Shown here: piece after piece, positions 8,926-17,877 of the stretch
Layout: each line of letters opens with the position of its first letter
Numbering within the stretch: position 1 is the stretch's first letter
From: Streptomyces noursei ATCC 11455
Lineage (GTDB): Bacteria > Actinomycetota > Actinomycetes > Streptomycetales > Streptomycetaceae
DNA: 64,000 bases
Assembly: GCF_001704275.1 (NCBI RefSeq)
Contig: NZ_CP011533.1
Coordinates: 248,001-312,000, forward strand
Direction of reading: 5' to 3'
Translations under genes and position numbers: made by a program
Notes under the pieces: model-generated
Told to the model about the DNA's origin: nothing
Database searches by the model: none
Seen by the model: the letters and a program-made list of their open reading frames with translations, nothing else

Positions 8926-9821
8926 ACCGCTTCCAGTTCGTTGCCGACCACCAGCGCCGCTACGGCGTGAAGCGGCTGTGCACCATCCTCGGCATCGCCC
9001 GTTCCAGTTTCTACTACTGGCGTCGGACGGCCGCGGATCGGGCCGCCCGGGCGGCGGCCGACGCTCACCTCGCCGTCCGGATACGGGCCGTGCACCGTGA
9101 GTCGGACGGCACCTATGGCGTCCCCAGGATCACCGCCGAGCTCCGCGAGGCGGGTGAGCGCGTCAACCACAAGCGGATCGCGCGGGTGATGCGCAGCATC
9201 GGCCTGGCAGGCGTGCGGCTGCGTCGCAGGCATCGCACCACTGTCGCGGACCCGGCCGCGGCGAAGGCCCCGGACCTCATCGGCCGCGACTTCACGGCAA
9301 GCGAGCCGAACACGAAGTACGTCGGCGACATTACCTATCTCCCGCTGGACGGTGGGAAGTTCCTGTATTTGGCCACTGTCATCGACCTCGCCTTACGCCG
9401 CCTGGTCGGCTGGGCGATCGCGGACCGCATGCGCACCGACCTCGTCACCGACGCCCTGGCCGCCGCCGAACATACCCGCGGCAGCCTCGCCGGAGCGGTC
9501 ATGCACACCGACCACGGCGCCCAGTACACCAGCCGAGCCTTCGCCGACGCCTGCCGCCAAGCCGGCGTCCGTCAGTCCATGAGCGCCATCGGCTCCAGCG
9601 CGGACAACGCGCTCGCCGAGTCCTTCAACGCAACGTTCAAACGCGAAACACTCCAGGGCCGCAGGACCTGGTCCAGTGAACGCGAGGCTCGCCTCGACGC
9701 GTTCCGCTGGCTCAACCGCTACAACACCCGACGCCGTCACTCCCGCCTCGGACAACGCAGCCCGATCGCCTACGAGACAGCCTCCGAAACAACATCAACT
9801 ACGCTGACACCAGCCGCATAA
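8922..9821 (+). CDS. IS3 OrfB (second type), DDE transposase
   Basis: A 299-residue integrase-core protein. The HTH_21 segment (VPRITAELREAGERVNHKRI) precedes the rve core, with D in VGDITYLPLDG, D in MHTDHGAQYTS and E in NALAESFNATFKRE. The C-terminus NRYNTRRRHSRLGQRSP is typical of IS3. It is full length and in frame. Against the copy at 53940-54839 only a few substitutions are visible (for example H/R at about residue 48 and L/S near 145). Confidence 0.92.
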   Translation: MNRFQFVADHQRRYGVKRLCTILGIARSSFYYWRRTAADRAARAAADAHLAVRIRAVHRESDGTYGVPRITAELREAGERVNHKRIARVMRSIGLAGVRLRRRHRTTVADPAAAKAPDLIGRDFTASEPNTKYVGDITYLPLDGGKFLYLATVIDLALRRLVGWAIADRMRTDLVTDALAAAEHTRGSLAGAVMHTDHGAQYTSRAFADACRQAGVRQSMSAIGSSADNALAESFNATFKRETLQGRRTWSSEREARLDAFRWLNRYNTRRRHSRLGQRSPIAYETASETTSTTLTPAA

Positions 9822-9856
9822 CCCGTGTCCAGGATTCAGGGTCAAGGCCCCTTGGC

Positions 9857-10064
9857 CGCCCCGGTCCAGAACACGAAAAGGTGGCCCGTCGAGCGCACGA
9901 ACGCCTGAGGCAATCAGTTCTTCAAGATCGCCCGCTGCACCGAACGACGAGCCGAAGTCGCCGACGCCTACCTGTCGATAGCCCACGCCATCATCACCCT
10001 GCGTCGCCTCATCCGCCGGGCCTGGACCCTCTACCGCTGGGACACACGCCCCAGAAAACGCCCA
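9857..10064 (+). pseudogene. IS5-family transposase, C-terminal fragment with an internal stop
   Basis: The reading frame gives KRWPVERTNA, a TGA in place of tryptophan, then the segment from QFFKIARCTERR to RLIRRAWTLYRWDTRP before the stop. VERT-W and ERRxxVxxAxL-AxAIITLRRLIRRA are the C-terminal signature of IS5 transposases. Upstream domains are absent because the IS3 right end abuts at 9850. Confidence 0.7.
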
Positions 10065-10109
10065 TGAACACCGCCTATCCGCGCACGCTCTTACAGTCCC
10101 GTCTTCCGG

Positions 10110-11471
10110 TAGACGGCTGATCCAGTTTTTGTAGGGGTCGGTTGGCGGTCGGGGTGAGTCGGCCTTCGAAGGCGATCTGGAAGGCGTTCAGGGGTGCCTT
10201 CCAGCGCATGGTCCATCGCTTGCGGCCCTTGCCGGTCGGGTCCAGGCTCATCAGGGCCATGTAGCTGCACTTCATGGCCGCGGTCTCGTTGGGGAGGTGG
10301 CCGCGGGCGCGGATGGCCTTGCGGATGCGGGCGTTGACAGAACTCGATCGCGTTCGTCGGGCAGATGACCTTGCGGATCTCGACGTGGAAGGAGAGGAAG
10401 GGTACGAACTCGGCCCAGGCGTTCTCCCAGAGCCGGATGACCGACGGGTACTTTTTCCCCAGGCTTCTTGGAACTCGCTGAACCGCTCGGTTGCGGCGGC
10501 CTCGTTCGGCGCCGTGTAGTCGGGCTTGAGCGCCTTGGTGATCTTGTGCCAGTCCTGGCGGGCCGCGTGCCGGAAGCTGTTCCTGAGCAGGTGAACGACG
10601 CAGGTCTGGACAATGGTGCGAGGTCAGACGGTCTCCACCGCTTCCGGCAGGCCCTTCCGTCCGTCGCAGACCAGCATCAGGGCATCGTCGACGCCCCTGT
10701 TCTTCAGGCCCGTGAACACGCTCAGCCAGTACTTCGCGCCTCGCCGCCGTCGCCGGCCCAGATCCCCAGGATGTCCCGGTGGCCCTCGGTGGTCACGGCC
10801 ATGACGACGTAGACCGGGCGGTTCGCCACCTGGCCGTTCCGGATCTTCACGTTGATCGCGTCCACGAACAGCACCGGGTAAACGCGGTCCAGGGGACGGT
10901 TGGACCATTCCGCCATCCCGTCCATCACTTTGTCGGTGATCGTGGAGATGGTCGCCTTGGACACGCTCGCGCCGTAGACCTCGGCCAGATGCGCGGAGAT
11001 TTCCCCGTGCGTCAGACCCTTCGCCGACAGCGACAACACCCTCTCATCCACCCCGGACAGGCGCCGCTGGCGCTTCTTGACGATCTGCGGCTCGAACGAA
11101 CCCGCCACGTCCCGGGGGACCTTGACCTCGACCGGGCCGACATCGGTGAGCACCGTCTTCGCCCGGGTCCCGTTGCGGCCGTTGCCGTTGCCGCTGCCGC
11201 TGCCACGGCCCTCGGCATCGTGCTTCTCGTATCCGAGGTGATCGGCGATCTCGCCCTCCAGGGCGGGCTCCAGCACCCGCTTCGTCAACTGCTGCAGCAG
11301 CCCGCCCTCCCCGGTCAACTGCAGGCCCTCCGACGACCGGGCCCGGTCCACGAGCATCGCAACCCACTGCTCGTCACTCGCCGCCACAGCCTCCGCTGCC
11401 GGCTCGCCACCCGGATCTGCTCGATGGTCATGTCGCTCATCTGACGTCTCCTTGATCATCGGATCCGCCAA
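10110..11471 (-). pseudogene. IS256-family transposase, heavily decayed
   Basis: The N-terminal 240 residues are continuous from 11471 (LTGEGGLLQQLTKR, VDAINVKIRNGQ). Four lesions then follow in the order of translation: a frameshift near 10740, a TGA at 10624-10626 after GLPEAVETV, a one-base loss near 10456 (EAWGK/KYPSV) and an extra T near 10342 in IESVNARIRK. The final segment MRWKAPLNAFQIAFEGRLTP lies at about 10120-10240. All the pieces align in order with an IS256 transposase, so this is a dead element decaying in place. Confidence 0.85.
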
Positions 11472-11474
11472 TCA

Positions 11475-12017
11475 TCGAACACTCCCCGATCGCCGGGTTC
11501 TCGTCCCTCAGCCAGGCATCCACTGTCGCCTGGTCCTGGCGGTAGGAGCGGCGGTCGGGCCGCTGCGGGGAGAAACCGTACCGCCGCAGCCACTTGCCCA
11601 CACCGCGCTCCGTCATCACCACCCCGGTGACCATCCGCACCAGCTCGGCGACCAGGAGCCTCGTCCACAAGGGCCCGCCGATCAGCAGCTCCTCACGATC
11701 AGCAGCTCCTCGGGCGTGTAGTCGGCCATCGCCTGAAACAGGACCGCACGGTCCTCCGGGCCGATCTTCTCGTGCGGGCCCGGCCGGCTCGTCCGTCTCA
11801 CCACCAAAGCCTCCCGACCACCCGCCTGGTAGGCACGCCACCAGGAGCCGACCGACCACTCCGCCACCTGGAACACCTCAGCCGCCTGCCGATACCCCTT
11901 CACCTGCCCCGACTCCAGCGCGGCCACCACACGCAACCGCACCACTTCCCACCCCGCCCGCACCACCCGCCGCAGATCCCCAGACTCAGCCACACCCCCA
12001 TCAACGACCACAGGCAA
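11475..12017 (-). pseudogene. IS630-family transposase, N-terminal half with a 17-bp duplication
   Basis: This is related to the intact IS630 transposase at 59459-60511. The protein runs VVRLRVVAALESGQVKGYRQ, then the HTH and DRAVLFQAMADYTPEELLI. There a tandem 17-bp duplication (GATCAGCAGCTCCTC repeated at 11680 and 11697) shifts the frame. The correct frame resumes at GGPLWTRLLVAELVRMVTG and stops at the junction with the IS256 remnant near 11475. The catalytic half is missing. Confidence 0.8.
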
Positions 12018-12054
12018 CTCAACAGTTCCGCCTCAATACTTTGCCGAGGCCCTG

Positions 12055-12960
12055 GAGGGTTATTCACGTAGGCCTCACCAGCCTCTTGTGTAGAAGGTGA
12101 GGGCGGTGACGGTCTTGACGATGTCGGGGAAGCGGGTGAGGGGGCCGCGGTAGCGGGTGGCGAGAATCTTCCAGTTCTTCAGGTGCGCGATGGCCCGTTC
12201 GACTGCGGCTCGGAGCGTGTTGACGGAGCGGTTGGCTCTCTTGTCTCCGGCGGATCGTTCCTGGCCGGGCGGCTTGCGCCTGGGGGTGAACAGTCAGGAG
12301 CCGGCGTAGCCCAGGTCGCCTATGCCCTCGCGTTCGGTGAATGCCTCGGGGAAGTGGGACTGGCGCCAGGCGTGCATGTCGTGCCGGCTGCCGGGCACCG
12401 GCGCGGAGACCGCGAGCAGGTCGCCGGCGAGAGTGGCGGCGGTCTGCAGGTTGAAGCCGGTGTCGCGGTGCTTGCCGGAGAACATCGTGGTGCCCTCGCT
12501 GGACCAGTCCCACGTCGTGACCAAGGTGCCATCCACGAGTACGATCCGGCCGGCAGAGGCCTCGGTGGGATCGGGAACGTGCGTGGCCAGGACCTTCTCC
12601 ACCATCGGCAGCAGGGCCGTCCACCTCCTGGAGACGGTGGCCTGGGAGATCCCGAACAACTCGGCGGCCACCTCCTGGACTGGGTTCTGCCGCAGCAGGA
12701 ACAGCACCAACACCACCGACTTGTACAGGCCCAGCGCCCACATCCGCCCCGGCATCACCGGTGGGTCCGGATCCTGCACGAGCTCTTGGTGAACTCGTGC
12801 GACCAGCCCGTCAAGTTGCTCGGTGTCCAGTCCTGTCGTAATGTTCCAGCTCAACGGCCCTGCCACGGTGGTTAACTGACGCTCTCTCAAACGTCACGCT
12901 ACCGAGCAGGGCCGTCCTCGTGATCAAGAACGATGGTTGAAACCCCCGTGAATAGGCCTC
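12055..12960 (-). mobile_element. IS-A copy 1 (906 bp)
   Basis: Ends are GAGGGTTATTCACG and (opposite strand) GAGGCCTATTCACG. A perfect 3-bp duplication CTG lies at 12052-12054 and 12961-12963. It separates the IS630 remnant from the upstream region of the secreted-protein gene. Confidence 0.9.
12075..12854 (-). pseudogene. IS-A transposase, nonsense mutation
   Basis: An IS5-like DDE protein starting at the TTG at 12854 after a leader hairpin. The HTH (QEVAAELFGISQATVSRRW) and D in VLVDGTLVTTWDW are intact. A CGA-to-TGA change at 12294-12296 terminates it at DLGYAGS, removing the last 70 residues including the catalytic-glutamate region (AAVERAIAHLKNW). The same nonsense codon occurs in copy 4 (56736), whereas copy 3 (29330) is intact. 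Confidence 0.88.
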
Positions 12961-13136
12961 CTGGTCCTCACCCTCTACTAAAAGTGCCACCAAACCCCCA
13001 CTTGGATGGCCAGACCCTGACGCCATACGAGTGAAAAATGCAACTAAAAGAAGTAAAGGCTCTTGTCTACGAAATCCCTTTTGAGGTTACCTGGCGCCAG
13101 TTCAGTCCTTCTGGGAAGAGTAGAGAGCGAGGCCCC

Positions 13137-14135
13137 GTGCGTACCAAGTCTATAAAGACTTCTTGCTTCTCCGGCCGTTTGACTCATGCCGGTGTCCTGG
13201 TCGTCTCATTCGCGGTCGCCATGACGCCGGCGAGTCCGATGGCCGTAGCTAGTTCCAGGCATTCCTTCGTGACTCCTCCGAGCAAAGCGAAAAGCAACTT
13301 CGCGATCGCTGCAGGGGCTAAGGCGTCACCTGTCCTTGGCGAAGAATTCTTCGACTGGCAAAGCTCGGGTTCATGGAAGGTGGGTGGCGGGAAGCTAATC
13401 ACTGAGGGCAGCAGGCTGGTCGGCGGGGAGATTCAGCTTGGCGGTAGCGTTGAAATCAACTCCGGTGCCGCAAAGGTAAAATTGTCCAACCCTCATCTCA
13501 ACATTAGGTCGAGGAATGTCAAGATTGACATTGACGGCAAATCGATGAATCTTGGGAGATTTGACGCAGGGTCCCTTTGCCTCCACAAGAAGAGAGGGGA
13601 TTCTGATATTAAATTTGTTTTCTGTGCCGGAGGTAACTATATTTCGCTATACTCGAGGGCCGCTAGTGAGCTGAACAGCAGGTTGGGCGTGAGGAGCTAC
13701 GAAAACGACCCCTTGGAAGCGGGGGATGGACTCTTCGGATTCAGCCCGAGACTGTCATTCAGTGTGCCAGTGGGTGACCCGATTGCTAAAGCCCTCCTGA
13801 ATACTTCTGGGGCTAAGCTGAAAGAGAAGAGAGTGCATGCCCGAATCCCTCTCGGGGCGAAGCTCGATGCCACCTCCCCGTATCCGTCGCGGGGATGTGT
13901 CCCCAGAGATTACTGGACGGCCGAGATAGGTAAGGGGCGTGATGTGGAGATCCGGCTCCGCAGTGAGGGAATGACTACTCGAGCCGAATCGAATGCTGGT
14001 CGATGGAGGGAACTCCGATGGCTGGGCAGAGCGAACCGAAGCATGCGAGCTGAGCTCAATGCACTGAAGCGGTCCATTATTCTGCAGGGCAGGCAAGGTT
14101 ATAAAGAGCATGTAACTGACTCCTCTTCGCGATAG
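13137..14135 (+). CDS. Secreted protein of unknown function
   Basis: From the GTG at 13137 (after a GAGCGAGG-like ribosome-binding site) the protein has 332 residues. A signal peptide is visible: basic n-region MRTKSIKTSCFSGRLTHAG, hydrophobic VLVVSFAVAMTP and small residues near PMAVASS for cleavage. The mature part is rich in G, S, K and alternating hydrophobics (for example EIQLGGSVEINSGAAKVKL), suggesting beta structure; two cysteines (SLCLHKK, FVFCAGG) could form a disulfide. I recognise no family. Codon use is clearly less GC-rich than in the flanking IS elements. A strong terminator follows at 14213. Confidence 0.65.
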   Translation: MRTKSIKTSCFSGRLTHAGVLVVSFAVAMTPASPMAVASSRHSFVTPPSKAKSNFAIAAGAKASPVLGEEFFDWQSSGSWKVGGGKLITEGSRLVGGEIQLGGSVEINSGAAKVKLSNPHLNIRSRNVKIDIDGKSMNLGRFDAGSLCLHKKRGDSDIKFVFCAGGNYISLYSRAASELNSRLGVRSYENDPLEAGDGLFGFSPRLSFSVPVGDPIAKALLNTSGAKLKEKRVHARIPLGAKLDATSPYPSRGCVPRDYWTAEIGKGRDVEIRLRSEGMTTRAESNAGRWRELRWLGRANRSMRAELNALKRSIILQGRQGYKEHVTDSSSR

Positions 14136-14212
14136 ACTAAGAATACCGAAAAGAAGGGCGTGCAGCGTCCAAGGTGTGGCCGATTTTCGAATCAGATAGT
14201 ACGTGTCATTCG

Positions 14213-14240
14213 CCTTTCCCCTGCCTATGCAGGGGAAAGG
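14213..14240 (+). terminator. Rho-independent-type terminator
   Basis: Perfect 11-bp stem CCTTTCCCCTG / CAGGGGAAAGG with the six-base loop CCTATG, followed by TTTT at 14241-14244. It lies about 80 bases after the secreted-protein stop. The rest of the stretch to 14377 shows no gene. Confidence 0.85.
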
Positions 14241-14377
14241 TTTTCACGTTGTCGGGTTAGGTGATAGAGGGTGGTGCCCCCGCATCAGCAATGCTCCGAA
14301 AACTGGACGCCCCCTTAGAATGGCAATCCCCCTGGGGGCGTGGAGTCTTCGTCTATGCGGCTTGAGTCGGTGAACGT

Positions 14378-15285
14378 GAGGTCTATTCACGGGGGTTTTC
14401 GGCCTGCTGTTCTTGATCACGAGGGCGGCCCTGCTGGGTAGCGTGACGTTTGCGACGACGTCAGTTTTCTACCGGGGCAGGGCCGTTGGGCTGGAACGTT
14501 ACGACAGGGCTGGATGCCGATCAACTTGATGGGCTGGTCACACGGGTCCACCAAGAGCTCGTGGAGGACCCGGATCCGCCGGTGTCACCGGGGCGGATGT
14601 GGGCGCTGGGCCTGTACAAGTCGGTGGTGCTGGTGCTGTTCCTGCTGCGGCAGAACCCGGTCCAGGAGGCGGCCGCAGAACTGTTCGGGATCTCCCAGGC
14701 CACTGTCTCCAGACGATGGACGGCCCTGCTGCCGGTGGTGGAGAAGGTCCTGGCCCGCCACGTTCCCGATCCGGCCAAGGCGTCTGCCGGGCGGATCGCC
14801 CTGGTCGATGGCACCCTGGTCACGACGTGGGACTGGACAAGCCAGGGCACCACGATGTTCTGCGGCAAACACCGCGACACCGGATTCAACCTGCAGTCGC
14901 CGCCACCCCTCGCCGGCGACCTCCTCGCAGTCTGCGCCCCCGTGCCCGGCAGCCGGCACGACATCCACGCCTGGCGCCAGTCCCACTTCCCCGAGGCATT
15001 CGCCGAACGCGAGGGCATCGGCGACCTGGGCTACGCCGGCTCCGGACTCCTCACACCCAGACGCAAGCCACCCGGCCAGGAACAATCCGCCGGAGACAAG
15101 AGAGCCAACCGCTCCGTCAACACGCTCCGAGCCGCAGTCGAACGGGCCATCGCACACTTGAAGAACTGGAAGATTCTCGCCACCCGCTACCGCCCCCCCC
15201 CCCCCACGCTTCACTCTCGTCACCAAGACCGTCACCGCCCTCACTTTCTACAAGAAAGGCTGATGAAACACCGTGAATAGACCTC
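14378..15285 (+). mobile_element. IS-A copy 2 (divergent, 908 bp)
   Basis: Ends GAGGTCTATTCACG on both sides are better matched to each other than in the other IS-A copies. The three bases outside differ (CGT left, CGG right), so this copy is not flanked by a target duplication and one flank was probably replaced by recombination with the IS256 fragment that follows. Confidence 0.85.
14486..15263 (+). pseudogene. IS-A copy 2 transposase, frameshifted at a 13-C tract
   Basis: It starts at the TTG at 14486 and matches the other IS-A transposases through VERAIAHLKNWKILATRYR. A run of 13 cytosines at 15193-15205 then throws the frame off. The expected C-terminal sequence RFTLVTKTVTALTFYKKG, ending at the TGA at 15261-15263, lies in the frame that 12 (or 15) cytosines would give. 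As read, translation continues in the wrong frame to 15280. The catalytic core itself is intact. Confidence 0.8.
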
Positions 15286-15581
15286 CGGGGGCAAGAAGTA
15301 CCCGGCGATCGTCCGGCTCTGGGAGAACGCGTGGGAGGAGTTCACCCCGTTCCTCCGCTTCGACACCGAGATCCGCCGCATCGTCTGCACCACGAACGCG
15401 ATCGAGTCCGTGAACGCCAGGATCCGTCGGGCGGTCAAGACCCGTGGGCACTTCCCGAACGAGACCGCCGCCTTGAAGTGCGTCTACATGGCCATCATGA
15501 GCCTGGACCCCACCGGCAAGGGCCAGGCCCGCTGGACTGAGGGGCCCTGCGCTTCTCGGATAGCGGTATTGAAGGTTTTCC

Positions 15582-16463
15582 TTATGTCACTGCCTGCAAC
15601 TCCTCGTACTCGGCGTGGACTTCTGCGGGGGTCTTGTAGCCGAGTCCGGAGTGGAGGCGTTTTCGATTGTAGAACATCTCGATGTAGCGAACGATCGCTC
15701 GGTGGGCATGTGCGAGTGTTGGGAACGTAGTTCGGTGCACGAGTTCGTTTTTGAGGGCGCCGAAGAAGGATTCAGCCATCGCATTGTCCCAACAGACACC
15801 GGTGCGGCCGACCGAAGCTCGCAGGCCCAACGAGCCGAGCTTACGACGAAGTTCCCGAGACGTGTATTGACTGCCGCGATCGGAATGAAATATGCAGCCT
15901 TCGGCGAGGTCGATGTTCCGGGCCGCCATATCGAGTGCATCCGATATGAGAGAGGTCTTCATGTGGTCGGCCATCGCCCAGCCGACCACAGCTTTGGTGT
16001 GGCAGTCGATGACGGTTGCGAGATAAAGGAACCCGGCCCAGGTGTGAACGTAGGTGATATCGCTGACCAGTTTGCGCCCGGGAGCGTCAGCGGTGAAGTC
16101 ACGGGCCAGAAGGTCTGGCGTGGCCGGCGCCGCATCATCGGCGATCGTGGTCGCCCGCCAGGGCCGCGGCTGGCACGGCACCAGACCGAGCTCGCGCATC
16201 AGCGCGCGGACCAGTTCCGCTCCGGCCTGCACGTTCATTCGCTGGAGCGCGGCGTGGACACGCCGGTAGCCGTAGGTCTCCTGCGAGTCAGAGAAGACCT
16301 GGAGGATGACGGTCTTCAGTTCTGCACGGCGCTTCGCCGTGGCCGACAATGGCCTCGATCTCCAATGGTAAAAGCCCGACGTGGACACTCCCGCCCAGGC
16401 GCACATCTGCTGCACGGGAAAGTTGTCAGACTCGCCGTCGATGAACTCGTACTTCTCCGTCAC
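15582..16463 (-). CDS. IS3 OrfB, DDE transposase (intact)
   Basis: A 293-residue integrase-core transposase starting at a GTG that overlaps the OrfA stop. HTH region (ETYGYRRVHAALQRMNVQAG), D in VSDITYVHTW, D in FHSDRGSQYTS, E in NAMAESFFGALKNE, C-terminus YNRKRLHSGLGYKTP. No lesion is visible. It acts with OrfA, or as an OrfAB fusion, on its own terminal repeats. Confidence 0.95.
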   Translation of the reverse strand: MTEKYEFIDGESDNFPVQQMCAWAGVSTSGFYHWRSRPLSATAKRRAELKTVILQVFSDSQETYGYRRVHAALQRMNVQAGAELVRALMRELGLVPCQPRPWRATTIADDAAPATPDLLARDFTADAPGRKLVSDITYVHTWAGFLYLATVIDCHTKAVVGWAMADHMKTSLISDALDMAARNIDLAEGCIFHSDRGSQYTSRELRRKLGSLGLRASVGRTGVCWDNAMAESFFGALKNELVHRTTFPTLAHAHRAIVRYIEMFYNRKRLHSGLGYKTPAEVHAEYEELQAVT

Positions 16464-16750
16464 CGGTATTCCTGGGCGAAGAAGGCCGCAGCTTTTCCCA
16501 GGAACTCGGTCTTCATACGGAGTTCCCGGTTCTCACGTTCCAATTCGCGAAGGCGGGCACGTTCGCTGATGTTCAACGGGGGCTCCTCACCGGCGTGCTC
16601 TTGCCGGTACCGGCTGACCCAGGTGCCCAGCGTTCCCTCGTTCACCTGTATCTCTCGGGCGACCTCAGCGATCAGGCGGGACTCCACAACCACCATCTTG
16701 ACCGCCTCGTCCCGAAATTCGGGACTGAACTTCCTACGCTTCTGTGCCAC
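16460..16750 (-). CDS. IS3 OrfA (intact)
   Basis: A 96-residue HTH protein, MAQKRRKFSPEFRDEAVKMV, with the recognition helix in VNEGTLGTWVSRY and a leucine-zipper-like tail LRELERENRELRMKTEFLGK. It is the complete version of the truncated copy at 957-1225 and overlaps OrfB by 4 bases. Confidence 0.93.
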   Translation of the reverse strand: MAQKRRKFSPEFRDEAVKMVVVESRLIAEVAREIQVNEGTLGTWVSRYRQEHAGEEPPLNISERARLRELERENRELRMKTEFLGKAAAFFAQEYR

Positions 16751-16901
16751 GTGCTCTCTCCGTCGCTCTGGACTTCGATCCTATGGGGACCGCTGTCCGA
16801 GAACTTCGGGGCTCCTCAGACCATGCGTTGGAAGACTGCTCTGAATGCCTTCGACATCACCTTCGACGGCCGACTCTCCACATCCCGTCAGTGAACCTCT
16901 T

Positions 16902-17666
16902 TCATCCTGAGTAGTCGCAGGTCAGGAGCGTGTGAACGGCCTGGACGATGCGGCTGATGCGGTTGGTTGAGCATCGTGCCTGGCGGAGGGTCCGCCATTG
17001 CTTGAGTTGGGCGAAGGCGCGTTCGCCTGGTGCTCGGAGGCGGGCGTGGTCGCGGTTGAACAGTTGGTAGTGGTCGGGTTGTTCGCGGTGGTTTTTGTAG
17101 GGGGTGCGGACGGTTGCGCCGGCGCCTTGGTAGGCGCGGTCGGCCAGGACGAGGATCTGCCTGGTGAGGCAGGCCTGGACGATGCCGTGAGCCCGTGCCG
17201 CGGTCAGGTCGTGGGTGCGTCCGGGCAACGCGCGGGAGAACCACAGTGGAGTGCCGTCTGGGGACGCGATGACCTGCACGTTCATTCCGTGCCGCTTGTG
17301 TTTTTGGCTGTAGTACGGCTCGTCTGCGGCGATGCGGTCGGTGGGGATCAGTGTCCCGTCAACGACGACGAAGTCGCCCTCACCCAGGCCCACCAGGGCC
17401 TCGCGCAGGCCGGGTGCCCACGAGGCGAGGATCATCAAGGTCTCGTCCACGTACCGCCAAGCCGTCGCCTCCGATACCCCGAAACCGGCTCCGACCTGCG
17501 CGAACGTCTCGTTCTTCCGAAGGTGCGCCAACACCAGTAGGGCCTGCTTGAAGCAACCGAGCCGTCGCCAGGGCGAGTTCAGCTCCTGCCGGCGGGCATG
17601 GATCAGCCAGGAAACGTGCTCAACGAGTTCGTGCGGGACGTCGAGCATGGAAGAATACGGAACCAA
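16902..17666 (-). CDS. IS-E transposase (IS5-like DDE)
   Basis: A 254-residue protein from the TTG at 17666: MVPYSSMLDVPHELVEHVSW. HTH ETFAQVGAGFGVSEATAWRY, D in FVVVDGTLIPTD, D in VLADRAYQGAGATVRTP, E in APGERAFAQLKQWRTL. The TTG directly abuts the 3' arm of a leader hairpin. It appears intact; nearly identical proteins lie at 52806-53570 and 58684-59448. Confidence 0.92.
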   Translation of the reverse strand: MVPYSSMLDVPHELVEHVSWLIHARRQELNSPWRRLGCFKQALLVLAHLRKNETFAQVGAGFGVSEATAWRYVDETLMILASWAPGLREALVGLGEGDFVVVDGTLIPTDRIAADEPYYSQKHKRHGMNVQVIASPDGTPLWFSRALPGRTHDLTAARAHGIVQACLTRQILVLADRAYQGAGATVRTPYKNHREQPDHYQLFNRDHARLRAPGERAFAQLKQWRTLRQARCSTNRISRIVQAVHTLLTCDYSG

Positions 17667-17727
17667 CAGGGCTCCTCGGACGCTGCGTGATGAGTGATGT
17701 CACCACAGCAACGACCAGGGGCCCTGT
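17666..17727 (-). promoter_or_regulatory. Start-codon hairpin of IS-E
   Basis: On the minus strand ACAGGGCCCCT pairs with AGGAGCCCTGT (one internal mismatch), the 3' arm carrying an AGGAG ribosome-binding-like core and ending on the first T of the TTG start. An inner stem GTGGTGA/TCATCAC lies in the loop. Equivalent hairpins are at 53570-53631 and about 58624-58685, and the truncated copy at 47109 keeps a similar one. Confidence 0.75.
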
Positions 17728-17793
17728 CTTGTCACCAACTCCCCTCTGACCAGGCATTTCACCCTCGCAGAGGCAGGATGAAAGAGGTTCAGT

Positions 17794-17865
17794 AACCCCA
17801 ACCACTCTGGTTACACCGCTCGTTTGACAGACCCTCCCGACGATCATGAACGCTGAGAAAACCTC
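17794..17865. repeat. Terminal remnant of an IS-H-like element
   Basis: Seventy bases between IS-E and IS-F end in CGCTGAGAAAACCTC, the terminal sequence of IS-H (GTTGAGAAAACCTC at 34764-34777). The rest of that element is gone. The AGT that follows is the target site of IS-F. Confidence 0.55.
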
Positions 17866-17877
17866 AGTGAACCTCTT

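Larger units (their letters stand above)
8554..9850 (+). mobile_element. IS3-family element, second type (copy 1, about 1.3 kb)
   Basis: The ends share GGCCTTGACCCT, then ATCCTGGACACG, in inverted orientation. OrfA and OrfB are both intact. A nearly identical copy lies inverted at 53911-55208. No clean target duplication is visible, so its flanks may have recombined. Confidence 0.85.
15538..16818 (-). mobile_element. IS3-family element (copy 2, complete, 1281 bp)
   Basis: Ends start TGAGGAGCCCC and TGAGGGGCCCT and stay matched for about 29 bases (TTCTCGGA/TAGCGG core). A perfect 3-bp duplication GAC is at 15535-15537 and 16819-16821. This is the reference copy for the damaged one at 957-4382. 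Confidence 0.95.
15286..16895 (+). pseudogene. IS256-family transposase, C-terminal fragment split by IS3
   Basis: Bases 15286-15537 encode GKKYPAIVRLWENAWEEF through IRRIVCTTNAIESVNARIRR to QARWT. After the IS3 insertion (15538-16818) the protein continues MRWKTALNAFDITFDGRL and ends at STSRQ, where the stop codon is supplied by the left end of IS-E. The GAC target duplication of the IS3 lies within the RWTM codons. The N-terminal part was lost to IS-A copy 2. Confidence 0.88.
16893..17790 (-). mobile_element. IS-E copy 1 (898 bp)
   Basis: Both ends carry GAACCTCTTTCATCCTG in inverted orientation. A perfect 3-bp AGT duplication lies at 16890-16892 and 17791-17793. The left end provides the stop codon of the IS256 fragment it interrupts. 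Confidence 0.93.
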
